Assembly: GCA_030651965.1 (NCBI GenBank)
Contig: JAUSBQ010000454.1
Coordinates: 1 to 45,976 of the forward strand
DNA length: 45,976 nt
Direction of reading: 5' to 3'
DNA from: Pseudolabrys sp.
GTDB lineage: Bacteria; Pseudomonadota; Alphaproteobacteria; Rhizobiales; Xanthobacteraceae
Positions 14,599 to 23,163 of the stretch are shown one piece after another. Position numbers and translations under genes: made by a program. The notes below the pieces were generated by a model. The model ran no database searches. It worked only from the letters and a program-made list of their open reading frames with translations, and was not told the DNA's origin. Positions within the stretch are counted from its first letter, which is position 1. Each line of letters starts with the position of its first letter.

Positions 14599-15750
14599 AT
14601 GCCGCCGCGCTTCCTGCTATCGACCGCGTTCCTGCCGGCACTGGCCATCGTGCTGACCGCTGGCGCGCCGGCTGTGGCGCAAAACGGCGGCATGTCCCAG
14701 GGCGATTATCAGGCCCGGCTCGCGGCCTATCTTCAGGTCCGCCAGCCCTACGAAGAACAGGCCGCCGCCTATTGGGACGAGGTCGCGGCCAAGCGGCGCA
14801 TCCGCAACGAGAAGCGCCGCAACCATGCGCCGGTCCTGCTCGAAGACTATGTGCTGGAGCACCCGCCGGTATATTCCGGGCCGCCGCGCCCGGTCGATCC
14901 GTCCGCGTCGCCGGGCCCCGCCCCCGGCGAGCCGCCGCCGATCCCGGTGCTGGCTGATTTCCTGCGCCACGCCAAAGACCATTTCGGCTTCGTGCCGGAC
15001 CGGCCCAGCAACGAACTCGACTTCAAGCGCGCTTATGCGAAAGCGGCCAACGAAGCCGGCCTGACGCGGGAGCAGATCGTCGGCATCTACATTTTCGAGA
15101 CCGGCGGCAACGGCACCTATGACATGCAGGCCGGCGTCACGCCGACGCGGCCGCGCGCCATCTCGCCGGCGGTCGGCTACAACCAGTTGCTGTCGACCAA
15201 CACCGCCTCGATCCTGCACGAACACGGCAACCGCATACTCAGCGTGCTGCGCGCCAAGGCAAAGACCCTGAGCGGCCCGGCCAAACTGGCGATGGAGCGC
15301 AAGATCGAGGCGACCAAGCGCATGATCGCGCACAGCCGCACGGTGCCGCTGCGCTGGAGCGAACTGGACAAGATGGCCAAGAACACCGCGCCCGGTATCG
15401 GTCTGCACGCCGCCATTCTCGACCGCGACATCGGCCCGATGCTGCAAGTGCAGAAGCTGGCGACCTCGGTGCACTTCGCGCGCATGAAGGGCTATGCCAA
15501 ACCGCTGAGCGCGTCCGAACTGGAACTGATGAATCTCACCGGCGACTCGACCGGGCTGGACATGGTGATGATGCCGGCGAATTTCCGCGCCCGCGTGCCG
15601 ACCGCCAATTTCTTCCAGCAACGCGGCTATGAGCGCAATCCGGTCGCGCGCCGCACCGGCGTCGTCGCCAAGCTGATCGCCGACATGGAAAACCAGATGG
15701 CGCGCGGCGCGCAGAATCCCGGGGCCCGGGACCTGGCGGCGGCGTTTTAG
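14599..15750 (+). CDS. exported hypothetical protein, possibly lytic-transglycosylase-like
   Basis: A 383-residue secreted protein. From the ATG at 14599 a signal peptide is clear (MPPRFLLSTAFLPALAIVLT, cleavage near AVAQ); an ATG at 14536 would place 21 polar residues before it and is less likely. A helical region (QPYEEQAAAYWDEVAAKRR) and a Pro-rich linker (about 95-125) precede the main domain. That domain has GIYIFETGGNGTYDMQAG followed by PAVGYNQLL, reminiscent of the E-T/S-G-G-N and Gly-Tyr segments of goose-lysozyme or SLT folds. The enzymatic idea is inference from these motifs only. It stands alone; the TRAP genes after it are convergent. Confidence 0.7.
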   Translation: MPPRFLLSTAFLPALAIVLTAGAPAVAQNGGMSQGDYQARLAAYLQVRQPYEEQAAAYWDEVAAKRRIRNEKRRNHAPVLLEDYVLEHPPVYSGPPRPVDPSASPGPAPGEPPPIPVLADFLRHAKDHFGFVPDRPSNELDFKRAYAKAANEAGLTREQIVGIYIFETGGNGTYDMQAGVTPTRPRAISPAVGYNQLLSTNTASILHEHGNRILSVLRAKAKTLSGPAKLAMERKIEATKRMIAHSRTVPLRWSELDKMAKNTAPGIGLHAAILDRDIGPMLQVQKLATSVHFARMKGYAKPLSASELELMNLTGDSTGLDMVMMPANFRARVPTANFFQQRGYERNPVARRTGVVAKLIADMENQMARGAQNPGARDLAAAF

Positions 15751-15784
15751 GCCGCCGCCCTTCCAACAGCACCTTCGAACGCCA

Positions 15785-17068
15785 TCAGTCGATGATCAGA
15801 CGCGGCAGCCAGAGCGACAAAGCCGGAATATAGGTCACCATCATCAACACGATGAACATGGCGAGATAGAACGGCCAGATCGTTCTGGTGACATCTTCTA
15901 TCTTCAGCTTGGCCACGGCGCATCCCACAAAAAGCACGGCACCGACCGGCGGCGTGACCAGCCCGATGCCGAGGTTGACCAGCATGATCATACCGAAATG
16001 GATCGGATCGACGCCAAAGGTCTGCACCACCGGCAATAGAATGGGGGTACAGATAAGGATCAATGGCGCCATATCCATCAACGTGCCGAGGGCTAGCAGC
16101 AGCATATTGATCAGGAACAGGATGACATACTTGTTGTCGGAAACAGTGAGGAAGAAGGTCGTTACCTTGGCCGGCAACTGCATCAGCGCCATGATGTAGC
16201 CAAAGCTGGATGCAAACGCGATCAGGATCATCACCATCCCGACCGTCTTCATCGTGCGATGCACCAGAAGATGCAAATCGCGCCAGCGATAGTCGCGGTA
16301 GATGAACATGGTGACGAAGAAAGCCCAGACGCAGGCGACCGCCGCGGCTTCGGTGGCGGTAAAGATGCCGCCGAGGATGCCGCCGGTGATGATGACCATG
16401 GTCATCAGACCCCAGAGCGCCTCGACGGCGGCGGTGATGGCTTGGCGGAATGGCACCACTTCGCCCTTCGGATAATTCTCCCTATAGGCGATGAACATCA
16501 CCAGGATAGCCAGCGAGAGGCCGAGTAGCAGGCCCGGAACAAAACCGGCGACGAGCAGATGGCCGATCGACACCGACCCGCCGACCGCCAGTGAGTAGAT
16601 GACCGCATTGTGGCTCGGCGGAATGAGGATCGCCTGCACCGATCCGCAGATCGTCACATTGGTCGCGAACACGCGCGGATAGCCCGCCTTTTCCATCTGC
16701 GGGATCATGACCGATCCGATCGACGAGGTGTCGGCGACCGAGGAACCGGAAATGCAGCCAAACAGGCTGGACGCCATAATGTTGACCAGCGCCAGACCGC
16801 CGCGAATGAAACCGACGAAAACATTGGCGAATGCGATCAGGCGTCGCGCCATGCCGCCTTCCGCCATGATGGCGCCGGCCAGCACGAAAAATGGTATCGC
16901 CAGCAGCGAGAATTTGCTGATGCCATCGGAAATCTTGAGCATCACGGCTTCAAGCGGGATGTCGATCCACATTGCGCCGATCAACGCCGCGATACCGAGC
17001 GCGTAGGCGACGGGCACGCCGACCGCGATCAAAAGCAACAGACTGCCAAGCAACACCAATGCGTCCAC
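15785..17068 (-). CDS. dctM: TRAP transporter large permease DctM
   Basis: A 427-residue polytopic inner-membrane protein, the normal DctM size. It forms the ion-coupled channel of a tripartite ATP-independent periplasmic transporter. Hydrophobic helices run throughout (DALVLLGSLLLLIAVGVPVA at the start, FSLLAIPFFVLAGAIMAEGG, AVIYSLAVGGSVSIGHLLVA, FGMIMLVNLGIGLVTPPVGA near the end); that last segment with TPPVG is a family hallmark. The GTG at 17068 has a GGGAGAG ribosome site and lies 16 bp after dctQ. Last gene of the dctP-dctQ-dctM operon. The uronate substrate is inferred from the neighbouring udh and FadR-type regulator. Confidence 0.93.
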   Translation of the reverse strand: MDALVLLGSLLLLIAVGVPVAYALGIAALIGAMWIDIPLEAVMLKISDGISKFSLLAIPFFVLAGAIMAEGGMARRLIAFANVFVGFIRGGLALVNIMASSLFGCISGSSVADTSSIGSVMIPQMEKAGYPRVFATNVTICGSVQAILIPPSHNAVIYSLAVGGSVSIGHLLVAGFVPGLLLGLSLAILVMFIAYRENYPKGEVVPFRQAITAAVEALWGLMTMVIITGGILGGIFTATEAAAVACVWAFFVTMFIYRDYRWRDLHLLVHRTMKTVGMVMILIAFASSFGYIMALMQLPAKVTTFFLTVSDNKYVILFLINMLLLALGTLMDMAPLILICTPILLPVVQTFGVDPIHFGMIMLVNLGIGLVTPPVGAVLFVGCAVAKLKIEDVTRTIWPFYLAMFIVLMMVTYIPALSLWLPRLIID

Positions 17069-17084
17069 GTAAACTCTCCCGCGT

Positions 17085-17600
17085 CTAGTCGGCGCTGACG
17101 GGCTCGCGATGAATGAAAGAGTCCTCGCCCGGAGGGCCGATCCAGACTTGCTCGATGATGAATAGCAGCGTGATGAACCCACCAACGGGTATCGGCATAT
17201 AAGTTATGCCGACCGACAAGAATGGGAATTCCGCGATCGTATTATTCCAGGTCACTTCGACCAGTCGGATGCCCCAGACTATCGCGAACACGCTTAACAA
17301 TGCCATTAAACCGTCGCGCAGATAGATGCTGGCGCGACTCCACGGCGTCGGCAACGCATCGACCACCATGGTCACTGCAATATGGACGTTGCCGCGATAG
17401 CATGCGGCAGCCGCCATGAATGTGAAGAGGATAACCAGAAGAACCGCTAATGGCTCGGGCCACGACGACGCACTATTGAGGACGTAGCGGGTGAATACAC
17501 CGTATGGAATTATGACGGTAATGATGACGAGACAGAGCCCGGAAATCACCGCGCAAAAAATATAGAGGGCTTCCATCCCCCGGACATACGCAGCTTTCAT
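17085..17600 (-). CDS. dctQ: TRAP transporter small permease DctQ
   Basis: A 171-residue membrane protein with four helices (ALYIFCAVISGLCLVIITVI; PLAVLLVILFTFMAAAACYR; a third around LMALLSVFAIVWGIRL; MPIPVGGFITLLFIIEQ). It pairs with DctM in the TRAP translocation unit. The family motif RYVL followed by W-x-E-P-L (RYVLNSASSWPEPLAV) is present. The start at 17600 is chosen for its GGGGGG ribosome site; an ATG 15 bp upstream is the alternative. It lies between dctP (with a stem-loop in the gap) and dctM. Confidence 0.88.
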   Translation of the reverse strand: MKAAYVRGMEALYIFCAVISGLCLVIITVIIPYGVFTRYVLNSASSWPEPLAVLLVILFTFMAAAACYRGNVHIAVTMVVDALPTPWSRASIYLRDGLMALLSVFAIVWGIRLVEVTWNNTIAEFPFLSVGITYMPIPVGGFITLLFIIEQVWIGPPGEDSFIHREPVSAD

Positions 17601-17631
17601 CGTGCAGCCCCCCATGCCTCCCAGAACAATT

Positions 17632-17669
17632 CGGGCCGGCGCTCGGCTACCGTGCCGGGCGCCGGCCCG
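17632..17669 (-). promoter_or_regulatory. intercistronic stem-loop between dctP and dctQ
   Basis: An 11-bp GC stem (17632-17642 with 17659-17669) with a 16-base loop lies in the 82-bp gap after dctP. No T run follows on the minus strand. It is better seen as a partial terminator or mRNA-end protector, which would yield more binding protein than permease. Confidence 0.5.
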
Positions 17670-17682
17670 TAACTCTTCTCGT

Positions 17683-18678
17683 TTACTTTACGTCCTGGAT
17701 GCGCTTGACCAGCGCGGTGTACTTCGACCCGTACTTGTCCCAGACCGGCTTGACGGCGTCCTGGAACGGCTTCTTGTCGGCGATGGTGATGACGTTGATG
17801 CCCGCGTCCTTGATCTTCTTCATCGAGACCGCAACGCGCTCATCCCAGAGCTTGCGTTGTTCAAGCTGGGTTTCCTTGCCGAACTTCAGGACCAGCGCCT
17901 GGTCTTCCTTGGACATGGCGTCAAACGCCTTGCGCGAGAATACCAGGAGTTCCGGGATGATCAGGTGTTCGGTCAGCGAGTAATTCTTGGCAATCGGAAA
18001 ATGCCCGAAAGAGTCGTAGCTCGGCGGGTTGTTTTCCGCGCCGTCGACGACGCCGGTTTGCAACGCGTTCATCACCTGGTCCATGCCCATCGCGACGCCG
18101 TTGCCGCCGAGCGCGTTCATGGTGTCGACGAAGATCGGATTGCCCATCATGCGGATCTTGAGGCCTTTGAGGTCTTCAACCTTTCTGATTTCGCGCACCT
18201 TGTTGTAGAAGCTGCGCGCGCCGGCATCCATCCAGGCCAGCCCGATCAGGCCGGTTTTCGGGTTGTCACCGATCGACTTCAGCAATTCGTCGCCAATCGG
18301 ACCATCCACCACCTTGCGCATATGCGCGACGTCGCGGAATACAAAGGGCATGTTGAAGACGTTGAGGTCGTCGACGATCGAACCGACCGGGCCGACGCTG
18401 ATGCGGGCGTATTGCAGCGCGCCGATCTGGGCCTGCTCGATCATTTCCTTTTCGCCGCCGAGCTGCATCGACGGGAACATCTGGACGCTGAGACGGCCAT
18501 TGGTCGCCTTCTCAAGCTTCTTGCCCATCTGCACGACGGCTTCCACCGTCGGGTAGCCGAGCGGGTGAACGTCGGCGGCCTTCAGGACCATTTTGGTCTG
18601 CGCGGTGGCGGGGGCAGCCCCGAAAGCGGCCGCGACCGCAAGCACGCCGGCGGCCATAAGCATTCTGCGTGTCGTCAT
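17683..18678 (-). CDS. dctP: TRAP transporter substrate-binding protein DctP
   Basis: A 331-residue periplasmic binding protein with a signal peptide (MTTRRMLMAAGVLAVAAAFG, cleavage near ATAQ). DctP landmarks are present: LKAADVHPLGYPTVEAVVQMG at the mature start, DLKGLKIRMMGNPIFVDTMNALGG at about 165-190 (this Arg binds the substrate carboxylate), and VVDGAENNPPSYDSF at about 210. The HPLGYPTV start and the downstream uronate dehydrogenase gene suggest a hexuronate-type ligand; that is inference. A good GGGAGGA ribosome site precedes the ATG. It is divergent from the FadR-type regulator, with a candidate operator between them. Confidence 0.93.
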   Translation of the reverse strand: MTTRRMLMAAGVLAVAAAFGAAPATAQTKMVLKAADVHPLGYPTVEAVVQMGKKLEKATNGRLSVQMFPSMQLGGEKEMIEQAQIGALQYARISVGPVGSIVDDLNVFNMPFVFRDVAHMRKVVDGPIGDELLKSIGDNPKTGLIGLAWMDAGARSFYNKVREIRKVEDLKGLKIRMMGNPIFVDTMNALGGNGVAMGMDQVMNALQTGVVDGAENNPPSYDSFGHFPIAKNYSLTEHLIIPELLVFSRKAFDAMSKEDQALVLKFGKETQLEQRKLWDERVAVSMKKIKDAGINVITIADKKPFQDAVKPVWDKYGSKYTALVKRIQDVK

Positions 18679-18739
18679 GTATCATCCTCCCTCTTGTGTT
18701 TTTTCATCGCCCGCTGCCCGGATCTGGTACAACGAATTG

Positions 18740-18750
18740 ATCGTCACGAT
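18740..18750. promoter_or_regulatory. candidate operator of the FadR-type regulator
   Basis: ATCGT-C-ACGAT is a perfect 11-bp palindrome with the GT-N-AC core of FadR-subfamily operators, in the divergent gap between dctP and the regulator. A related site, TGGTACAA, lies at 18725-18732. Together they suit autoregulation plus dctP repression. Confidence 0.4.
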
Positions 18751-18821
18751 GCGGCATGCTACTCATCAGGTCATATGATGACAAGGCCGGCGCGCGCCGG
18801 TCAAGTGTGTGGGATCGCGGT

Positions 18822-19559
18822 TTGACGAAAAATCTTTCTCTTCTGCGGCCGATCGAAGCGCCGCGCGGCCTGGCCGCCGAGATCGTGACGCGGCTCACCG
18901 CCGACATCATCAGCGGCAAGCTGTTGCCGGGCTCGCGGCTGCCGACCGAACAGGAAATGATCGCCGCCACCGGCGTCAGCCGCACCGTGATCCGCGAGGC
19001 GGTCGCGGCCTTGCGCGCCGACCGGCTGGTGGTCAGCAAGCAGGGCATCGGCACTTTCGTCGCCGAACATGTGCGCCGCCCGTTCCGCGTCGATTTCGAC
19101 GAAAGCTCGTCGCTACTCGATGTGCTCAACGTCATGGAGTTGCGCACCGGAGTCGAGGTCGAGGCTGCCGGCCTTGCCGCCGAACGCGGCACGCCGGCGC
19201 AGATCAAGAAAATCACCGAGCGCTTCAACGCCATCCAGGCGGCGATCGACCGCGGCGAGAACGCCGTCGACCAGGACTTCGCGTTCCATTGCGAGATCGC
19301 CGAGGCCACCGGCAATCCGCAGTTCAAGGGCTTTCTCGAATATCTCGGCAGCTTCGTCATCCCGCGCCAGACGGTGTGGGGACGCTCGGCGCCGCTGCTC
19401 GGCCGCAGCAACCTCACCTTGTTCCAGCGCGAACACGACCAGATCCTCACCGCCATCCGCACCGGCGCCGTGCAGAAGGCCCGCGCCGCGATGCGCAGCC
19501 ACCTCGGCAACAGCCGCCTGCGCCACAAGAAACTCGCCATCGAGATGGGCATCAAGTAG
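18822..19559 (+). CDS. GntR-family regulator, FadR subfamily
   Basis: A 245-residue transcriptional regulator. The winged helix-turn-helix fills about residues 15-80 (GLAAEIVTRLTADIISGKLL, then LPTEQEMIAATGVSRTVIRE and VVSKQGIGTFVA). The C-terminal helical FCD domain (about 100-235) carries His residues that bind metal in this fold (QDFAFHCEIAEATGN, EHDQI, MRSHLGNSR). The start is uncertain: the TTG at 18822 keeps the usual short N-terminus, while an ATG at 18756 would add 22 residues. Between the TRAP genes and udh, it probably senses a uronate or a breakdown product. Confidence 0.85.
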   Translation: MTKNLSLLRPIEAPRGLAAEIVTRLTADIISGKLLPGSRLPTEQEMIAATGVSRTVIREAVAALRADRLVVSKQGIGTFVAEHVRRPFRVDFDESSSLLDVLNVMELRTGVEVEAAGLAAERGTPAQIKKITERFNAIQAAIDRGENAVDQDFAFHCEIAEATGNPQFKGFLEYLGSFVIPRQTVWGRSAPLLGRSNLTLFQREHDQILTAIRTGAVQKARAAMRSHLGNSRLRHKKLAIEMGIK

Positions 19560-19614
19560 CGATGCCGCCGCTTCTCGATAACCGTTCGTTCACGCGCACA
19601 CCAAGAGCATCCAG

Positions 19615-20421
19615 ATGAGCAAAATCCTGGTCACCGGCGCGGCCGGCGGCATCGGCATGCGCATGCGCCAGTTGTTGCCGGCGATCTATCCCGACATCCG
19701 CTGGAGCGACATCCGCGAGCCGGCCGACCTCAGACCGGGCGAGGATTTCATGCAGGCCGATCTGGCCAGGCTCGACGAGGTCGAGGCGATCTGCAAAGGC
19801 GTCGACGGCATCGTCCACCTCGGCGGCTTCTCGGTCGAGGGCTCGTGGGAGACCATCCTTTCCGCCAACATCATCGGCTGCCGCAACATGTACGAGGCGG
19901 CCTACCGCGCCGGCGTCAAGCGCGTCGTGTTCGCCTCCTCCAACCACGCCGTCGGATTTTACCCGCGCAGCCAGACCATCGGCGTGGACGTCACCGTGCG
20001 CCCGGATTCGCGCTACGGCGTCAGCAAGGTTTTCGGCGAAGCGATGGGCGCGCTCTATGCCGACAAGCACGGTCTGCGCGTCACATGCTTGCGTATCGGC
20101 AATTTCGGCGACGTGCCACTCGACGTGCGGCGGCTGTCGATCTGGCTCAAGCCGGAGGACCTGGTGCAGCTTATCCGCATCGGCCTCGAGCACCCCGACA
20201 TTCATTTCGAGATCTTCTACGGCGCCTCCGACAACGCCGCGACGTGGTGGGACAACAGCAACGCGTATAAGTTCGGCTACAAGCCGGCCGGCCGCGCCGA
20301 GGATTTCCGCGCTCAGGCCGAAGCAGCGCAGGCCAAGCTGGCGCCCGATCCGGTCGGCGACAAATTGCAGGGCGGCACCTACCCCTCGGACGAATACGAC
20401 GCCGACAAGCGCGCGCGTTAG
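19615..20421 (+). CDS. udh: uronate dehydrogenase (NAD-dependent)
   Basis: A 268-residue short-chain-fold enzyme that oxidises glucuronate or galacturonate at C1 to the aldarolactone. The N-terminal Rossmann motif GAAGGIG is at residues 8-14 and the catalytic Tyr-Lys pair is Tyr134/Lys138 in YGVSK. Several segments match the Agrobacterium Udh family as I know it: DGIVHLGGFSVE, NIIGCRNMYEAA, VVFASSNHAVGFYP, RPDSRYGVSKVFGE, WWDNSNAYKFGYKP and LQGGTYPSDE. It follows the FadR-type regulator by 55 bp, probably in one operon, and the divergent TRAP genes would supply the substrate. Downstream enzymes of aldarate breakdown are not in the window. Confidence 0.85.
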   Translation: MSKILVTGAAGGIGMRMRQLLPAIYPDIRWSDIREPADLRPGEDFMQADLARLDEVEAICKGVDGIVHLGGFSVEGSWETILSANIIGCRNMYEAAYRAGVKRVVFASSNHAVGFYPRSQTIGVDVTVRPDSRYGVSKVFGEAMGALYADKHGLRVTCLRIGNFGDVPLDVRRLSIWLKPEDLVQLIRIGLEHPDIHFEIFYGASDNAATWWDNSNAYKFGYKPAGRAEDFRAQAEAAQAKLAPDPVGDKLQGGTYPSDEYDADKRAR

Positions 20422-20466
20422 CGCATCAGCCTCCCCTAATTAGCGCATGCGGCGGAAAGCCGCTTT

Positions 20467-22227
20467 GTGCTAGGCTCGGCATTCCATTCGACCACGCCGG
20501 GACCTACCGATTTGCTGTCTTATTCGCGCGACAAAGACGACACTTTCACATTGCCGGCCGAAATGTTCGGCTATCGGCTGCTGACCGACCCGCGCCTCAA
20601 CAAAGGCACCGCCTTCACCGAGGAAGAACGAAGCGCCTTTGGCCTGCATGGCCTGCTGCCGCCGACGGTGGTCAAGATCGAGGAGCAGGTCACCCGCCGG
20701 TTGCAGGCTTTTCGCGAATTTCACACCGACCTGGAGCGCTACGCCTTTCTGCGCGATCTCCAGGACACCAACGAGACGCTCTATTACGCGCTGCTCGGGC
20801 AGAACGTCGAGGAACTGCTGCCGATCGTCTACACGCCGACGGTCGGCGCCGGCTGCGCCTCGTTCAGCCGGCTGTTCCGCAAGCCGCGCGGCCTGTTCCT
20901 GTCGATCCCGCACCGCGACCAGATCAGGAAGATCCTCGCCAATCCGCTGTTCGACAAGACCGAGGTCGTGGTCGTCACCGACGGCGAGCGCATCCTCGGC
21001 CTTGGGGACCAGGGCGCCGGCGGTATGGGCATTCCGATCGGCAAGCTCGCGCTGTACACCGCCTGCGGCGGCATCGATCCGGCGACTGCGCTGCCGATCC
21101 TGCTCGATGTCGGCACCGACAACGACGACAATCTGAACGACCCGCTCTACATCGGCTGGCGGCACAAGCGCGTGCGCGGCGAGTAATACGATTCGTTCAT
21201 CGAGGAATTCGTCGCGGCGCTGTCCGAGCGCTGGCCGCATGTGATGGTGCAGTGGGAAGACTTCGCCAAGGGCAACGCGACGCGCCTGCTCGAGCGCTAT
21301 CGCGACCGCGTCTGCAGCTTCAACGATGACATTCAAGGCACCGCCGCCGTCGCCACCGGAGCGCTGCTCGCGGCGATCAATGTTACCGGCGTGCCGATGC
21401 ACGAGCAGCGCATCGCCATCCTCGGCGGCGGCTCGGCCGGCTGCGGCATCGCCCACCTGCTGATGACGGCGATGATCGATGCGGGCCTGGCGCCGGAGGA
21501 CGCGGCGCGGCGCTTCTATCTCATCGACAAAGACGGCCTCCTGGTCGACGGCATGCCCGACATCGCGCCGTTCCAGCGGCCGTTCCTGCAACCGCGCGTA
21601 GCGATTGAGCACTGGAACAGCGGCAACCCGAACCGCATCTCGCTGCTCGACGTCATCTATAATGCCAAGCCAACCGCCCTGATCGGCGTCTCGGCGCAGA
21701 CCGGCGCGTTCAACGAGTCCGTGGTGCGCGCCATGGCCAAGCACAACAAGCGGCCGATCATCTTCCCGCTGTCCAATCCGAGCTCCTGCGCCGAAGCCAA
21801 GCCCGCCGACATCGAGCGCTGGAGCGACGGCCGCGCCATCATCGGCGCCGGCTCGCCGTTTCCGCCGATCAAGCGCAACGGCCAGCCGTTCAGCGTCGAT
21901 CAGTCGAACAATTCCTACATCTTCCCCGGCGTCGGCTTAGGGGCCATCGCCACCCATGCCCGGCGCATCACCGACAAGATGTTCATGGCCGCCGCCAAGG
22001 CGCTGGCCGAAATGTCGCCGGCGCGCGCGAACCCGGAATTGAACCTGCTGCCGCGCGTCACGAAGTTGCGCGAGGTCGCCATCGCGGTGGCGATTGCCGT
22101 CGGCCAGCAGGCGCATGCCGAAGGCCTGACGTCCGGCGTCGCCGCCGGCGGCAACGAAGACGCCGTCCGCGCCAAGATGTGGACGCCGCGCTATCTGCCC
22201 TATCGGCGCGCCGGGACGAAGGGCTGA
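20467..22227 (+). pseudogene. NAD-dependent malic enzyme interrupted by one in-frame TAA
   Basis: One frame encodes an otherwise complete malic enzyme (malate to pyruvate and CO2). YTPTVGAGC (the catalytic Tyr) and GERILGLGDQGAGGMGIPIGK (nucleotide and substrate region) precede a TAA at 21184-21186. After it, FNDDIQGTAAV, the Rossmann ILGGGSAGCGIA, PLSNPSSCAEAKP and NNSYIFPGVGLGAI continue in the same frame to 22227. The family normally reads R-x-x-x-x-E-Y-x-x-F here; the window reads RVRGE-stop-YDSF, so a GAA-to-TAA change explains it. No other damage is visible, so this is a recent mutation, a sequence error or, less likely, read-through. The start is uncertain: GTG at 20467, or TTG at 20512. 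Confidence 0.85.
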
Positions 22228-22232
22228 CAACA

Positions 22233-22865
22233 ATGGATCTCGTTTTCGTCCTGCTGCAGCTCTCGATCATGCACATTCTCATGGCGATGATCCCGGGGCC
22301 GAACACCGTCGTCGTCACCTATTTCTCGGCGCGAACATCACGGCAGGCCGGCCTCAAGGCGGTCGCCGGCATTGTGCTCGGTTCGGCGATCTGGGTGATG
22401 CTGAGCATGATGGGCGTCGGCGTGCTGCTGCTGGAATCCGGCGTTGCCTATCGCGCGCTGCGGCTCGCTGGCGCGGCCTATCTCGTCTACGTCGGCGTGC
22501 GCATGCTCATCGCCGGCCTTCGCCCCGCCTCCGAGCAGCGCCCGGCGCAGGCCGCCCGCTCGCCAATGCTGGCCGGCCTGCTGACGACGCTCTCCAATCC
22601 GAAATCGGCGGTGTTCTGGACCAGCGTCTTCGTCCTGGTCGTGCCGGCCCATGCGCCGCTGTGGTTCTACGGCGCGGTGGTGATGCTGATCGTCGCGCAG
22701 TCGGCGCTGTGGTACGCTATCGTCGCGCTGGCGCTGTCGACCGCTTTCGCCAGACGGCATTACATGCGTCTTGGCGCATGGCTCGACCGCATCGCCGGCG
22801 CCATCATGGTCGGGCTTGGCCTGAAACTCGCCAACGAACTGCGGCTCGAATTTTTCGGAAAGTGA
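22233..22865 (+). CDS. LysE/RhtB-family amino-acid exporter
   Basis: A 210-residue inner-membrane transporter with about six helices (LVFVLLQLSIMHILMAMIPG, VAGIVLGSAIWVMLSMMGVG, LRLAGAAYLVYVGVRMLIAG, and others). The family motif near the N-terminus is PGPNTVVV, and the second motif NPKSAVFWTSVF is also present. Members export amino acids or derivatives such as lysine, homoserine or threonine; this sequence does not reveal which. The ATG at 22233 is six bases after the malic-enzyme stop, so it may depend on that gene's transcript. Confidence 0.88.
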   Translation: MDLVFVLLQLSIMHILMAMIPGPNTVVVTYFSARTSRQAGLKAVAGIVLGSAIWVMLSMMGVGVLLLESGVAYRALRLAGAAYLVYVGVRMLIAGLRPASEQRPAQAARSPMLAGLLTTLSNPKSAVFWTSVFVLVVPAHAPLWFYGAVVMLIVAQSALWYAIVALALSTAFARRHYMRLGAWLDRIAGAIMVGLGLKLANELRLEFFGK

Positions 22866-22872
22866 GACATTG

Positions 22873-23163
22873 ATGAAACCGCACGCGCTTATTCTCATAG
22901 CCCTGTTCGCAACGTCCGCCTCGGCGCAGGACATTCGCGGGCTGGAGAATTGCTCGGCCGAAAAGCAGATGGAGCGGCGCACCGGCTGTCTGCAAGCCAA
23001 TGTCGAATTCCTGCAACAGGTGCTGATCAAGCAGGCGCGCGCGGCCGACGACAAGCTCAAAGCCGCCGCCGCCGACATCGATGCGCTGAAAGCACGCCTG
23101 ACGAGACTGGAAAGCGACCTGGCGCAATTGAAGGCAAACCCGGCCGAACCGGCCAAAAAGTAA
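22873..23163 (+). CDS. small periplasmic coiled-coil protein, 96 aa
   Basis: A signal peptide (MKPHALILIALFATSASA, cleavage before QD) is followed by a short Cys-containing segment (LENCSAEKQMERRTGCLQ, two Cys that could pair) and a long helix (VEFLQQVLIKQARAADDKL through LTRLESDLAQLK) with coiled-coil heptads. I do not recognise the family. It lies seven bases after the LysE gene and its stop abuts the convergent TetR gene. It may act as a small envelope structural protein; that is a guess. Confidence 0.65.
   Translation: MKPHALILIALFATSASAQDIRGLENCSAEKQMERRTGCLQANVEFLQQVLIKQARAADDKLKAAAADIDALKARLTRLESDLAQLKANPAEPAKK

Noticed and set aside
18787-18800. 14-bp GC palindrome CCGGCGCGCGCCGG before the FadR-type regulator
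   Set aside because: Pure CG alternation arises easily in this base composition; the GT-N-AC palindrome nearby is a better operator candidate.
17602-18825. 407-codon plus-strand frame opposite dctP
   Set aside because: Antisense to a complete DctP; composition is typical of a shadow frame.
21184-21186. Recoding of the malic-enzyme stop (selenocysteine, pyrrolysine or frameshift)
   Set aside because: The codon is TAA, not TGA or TAG, the frame is unchanged on both sides, and the next base is not the usual leaky context.
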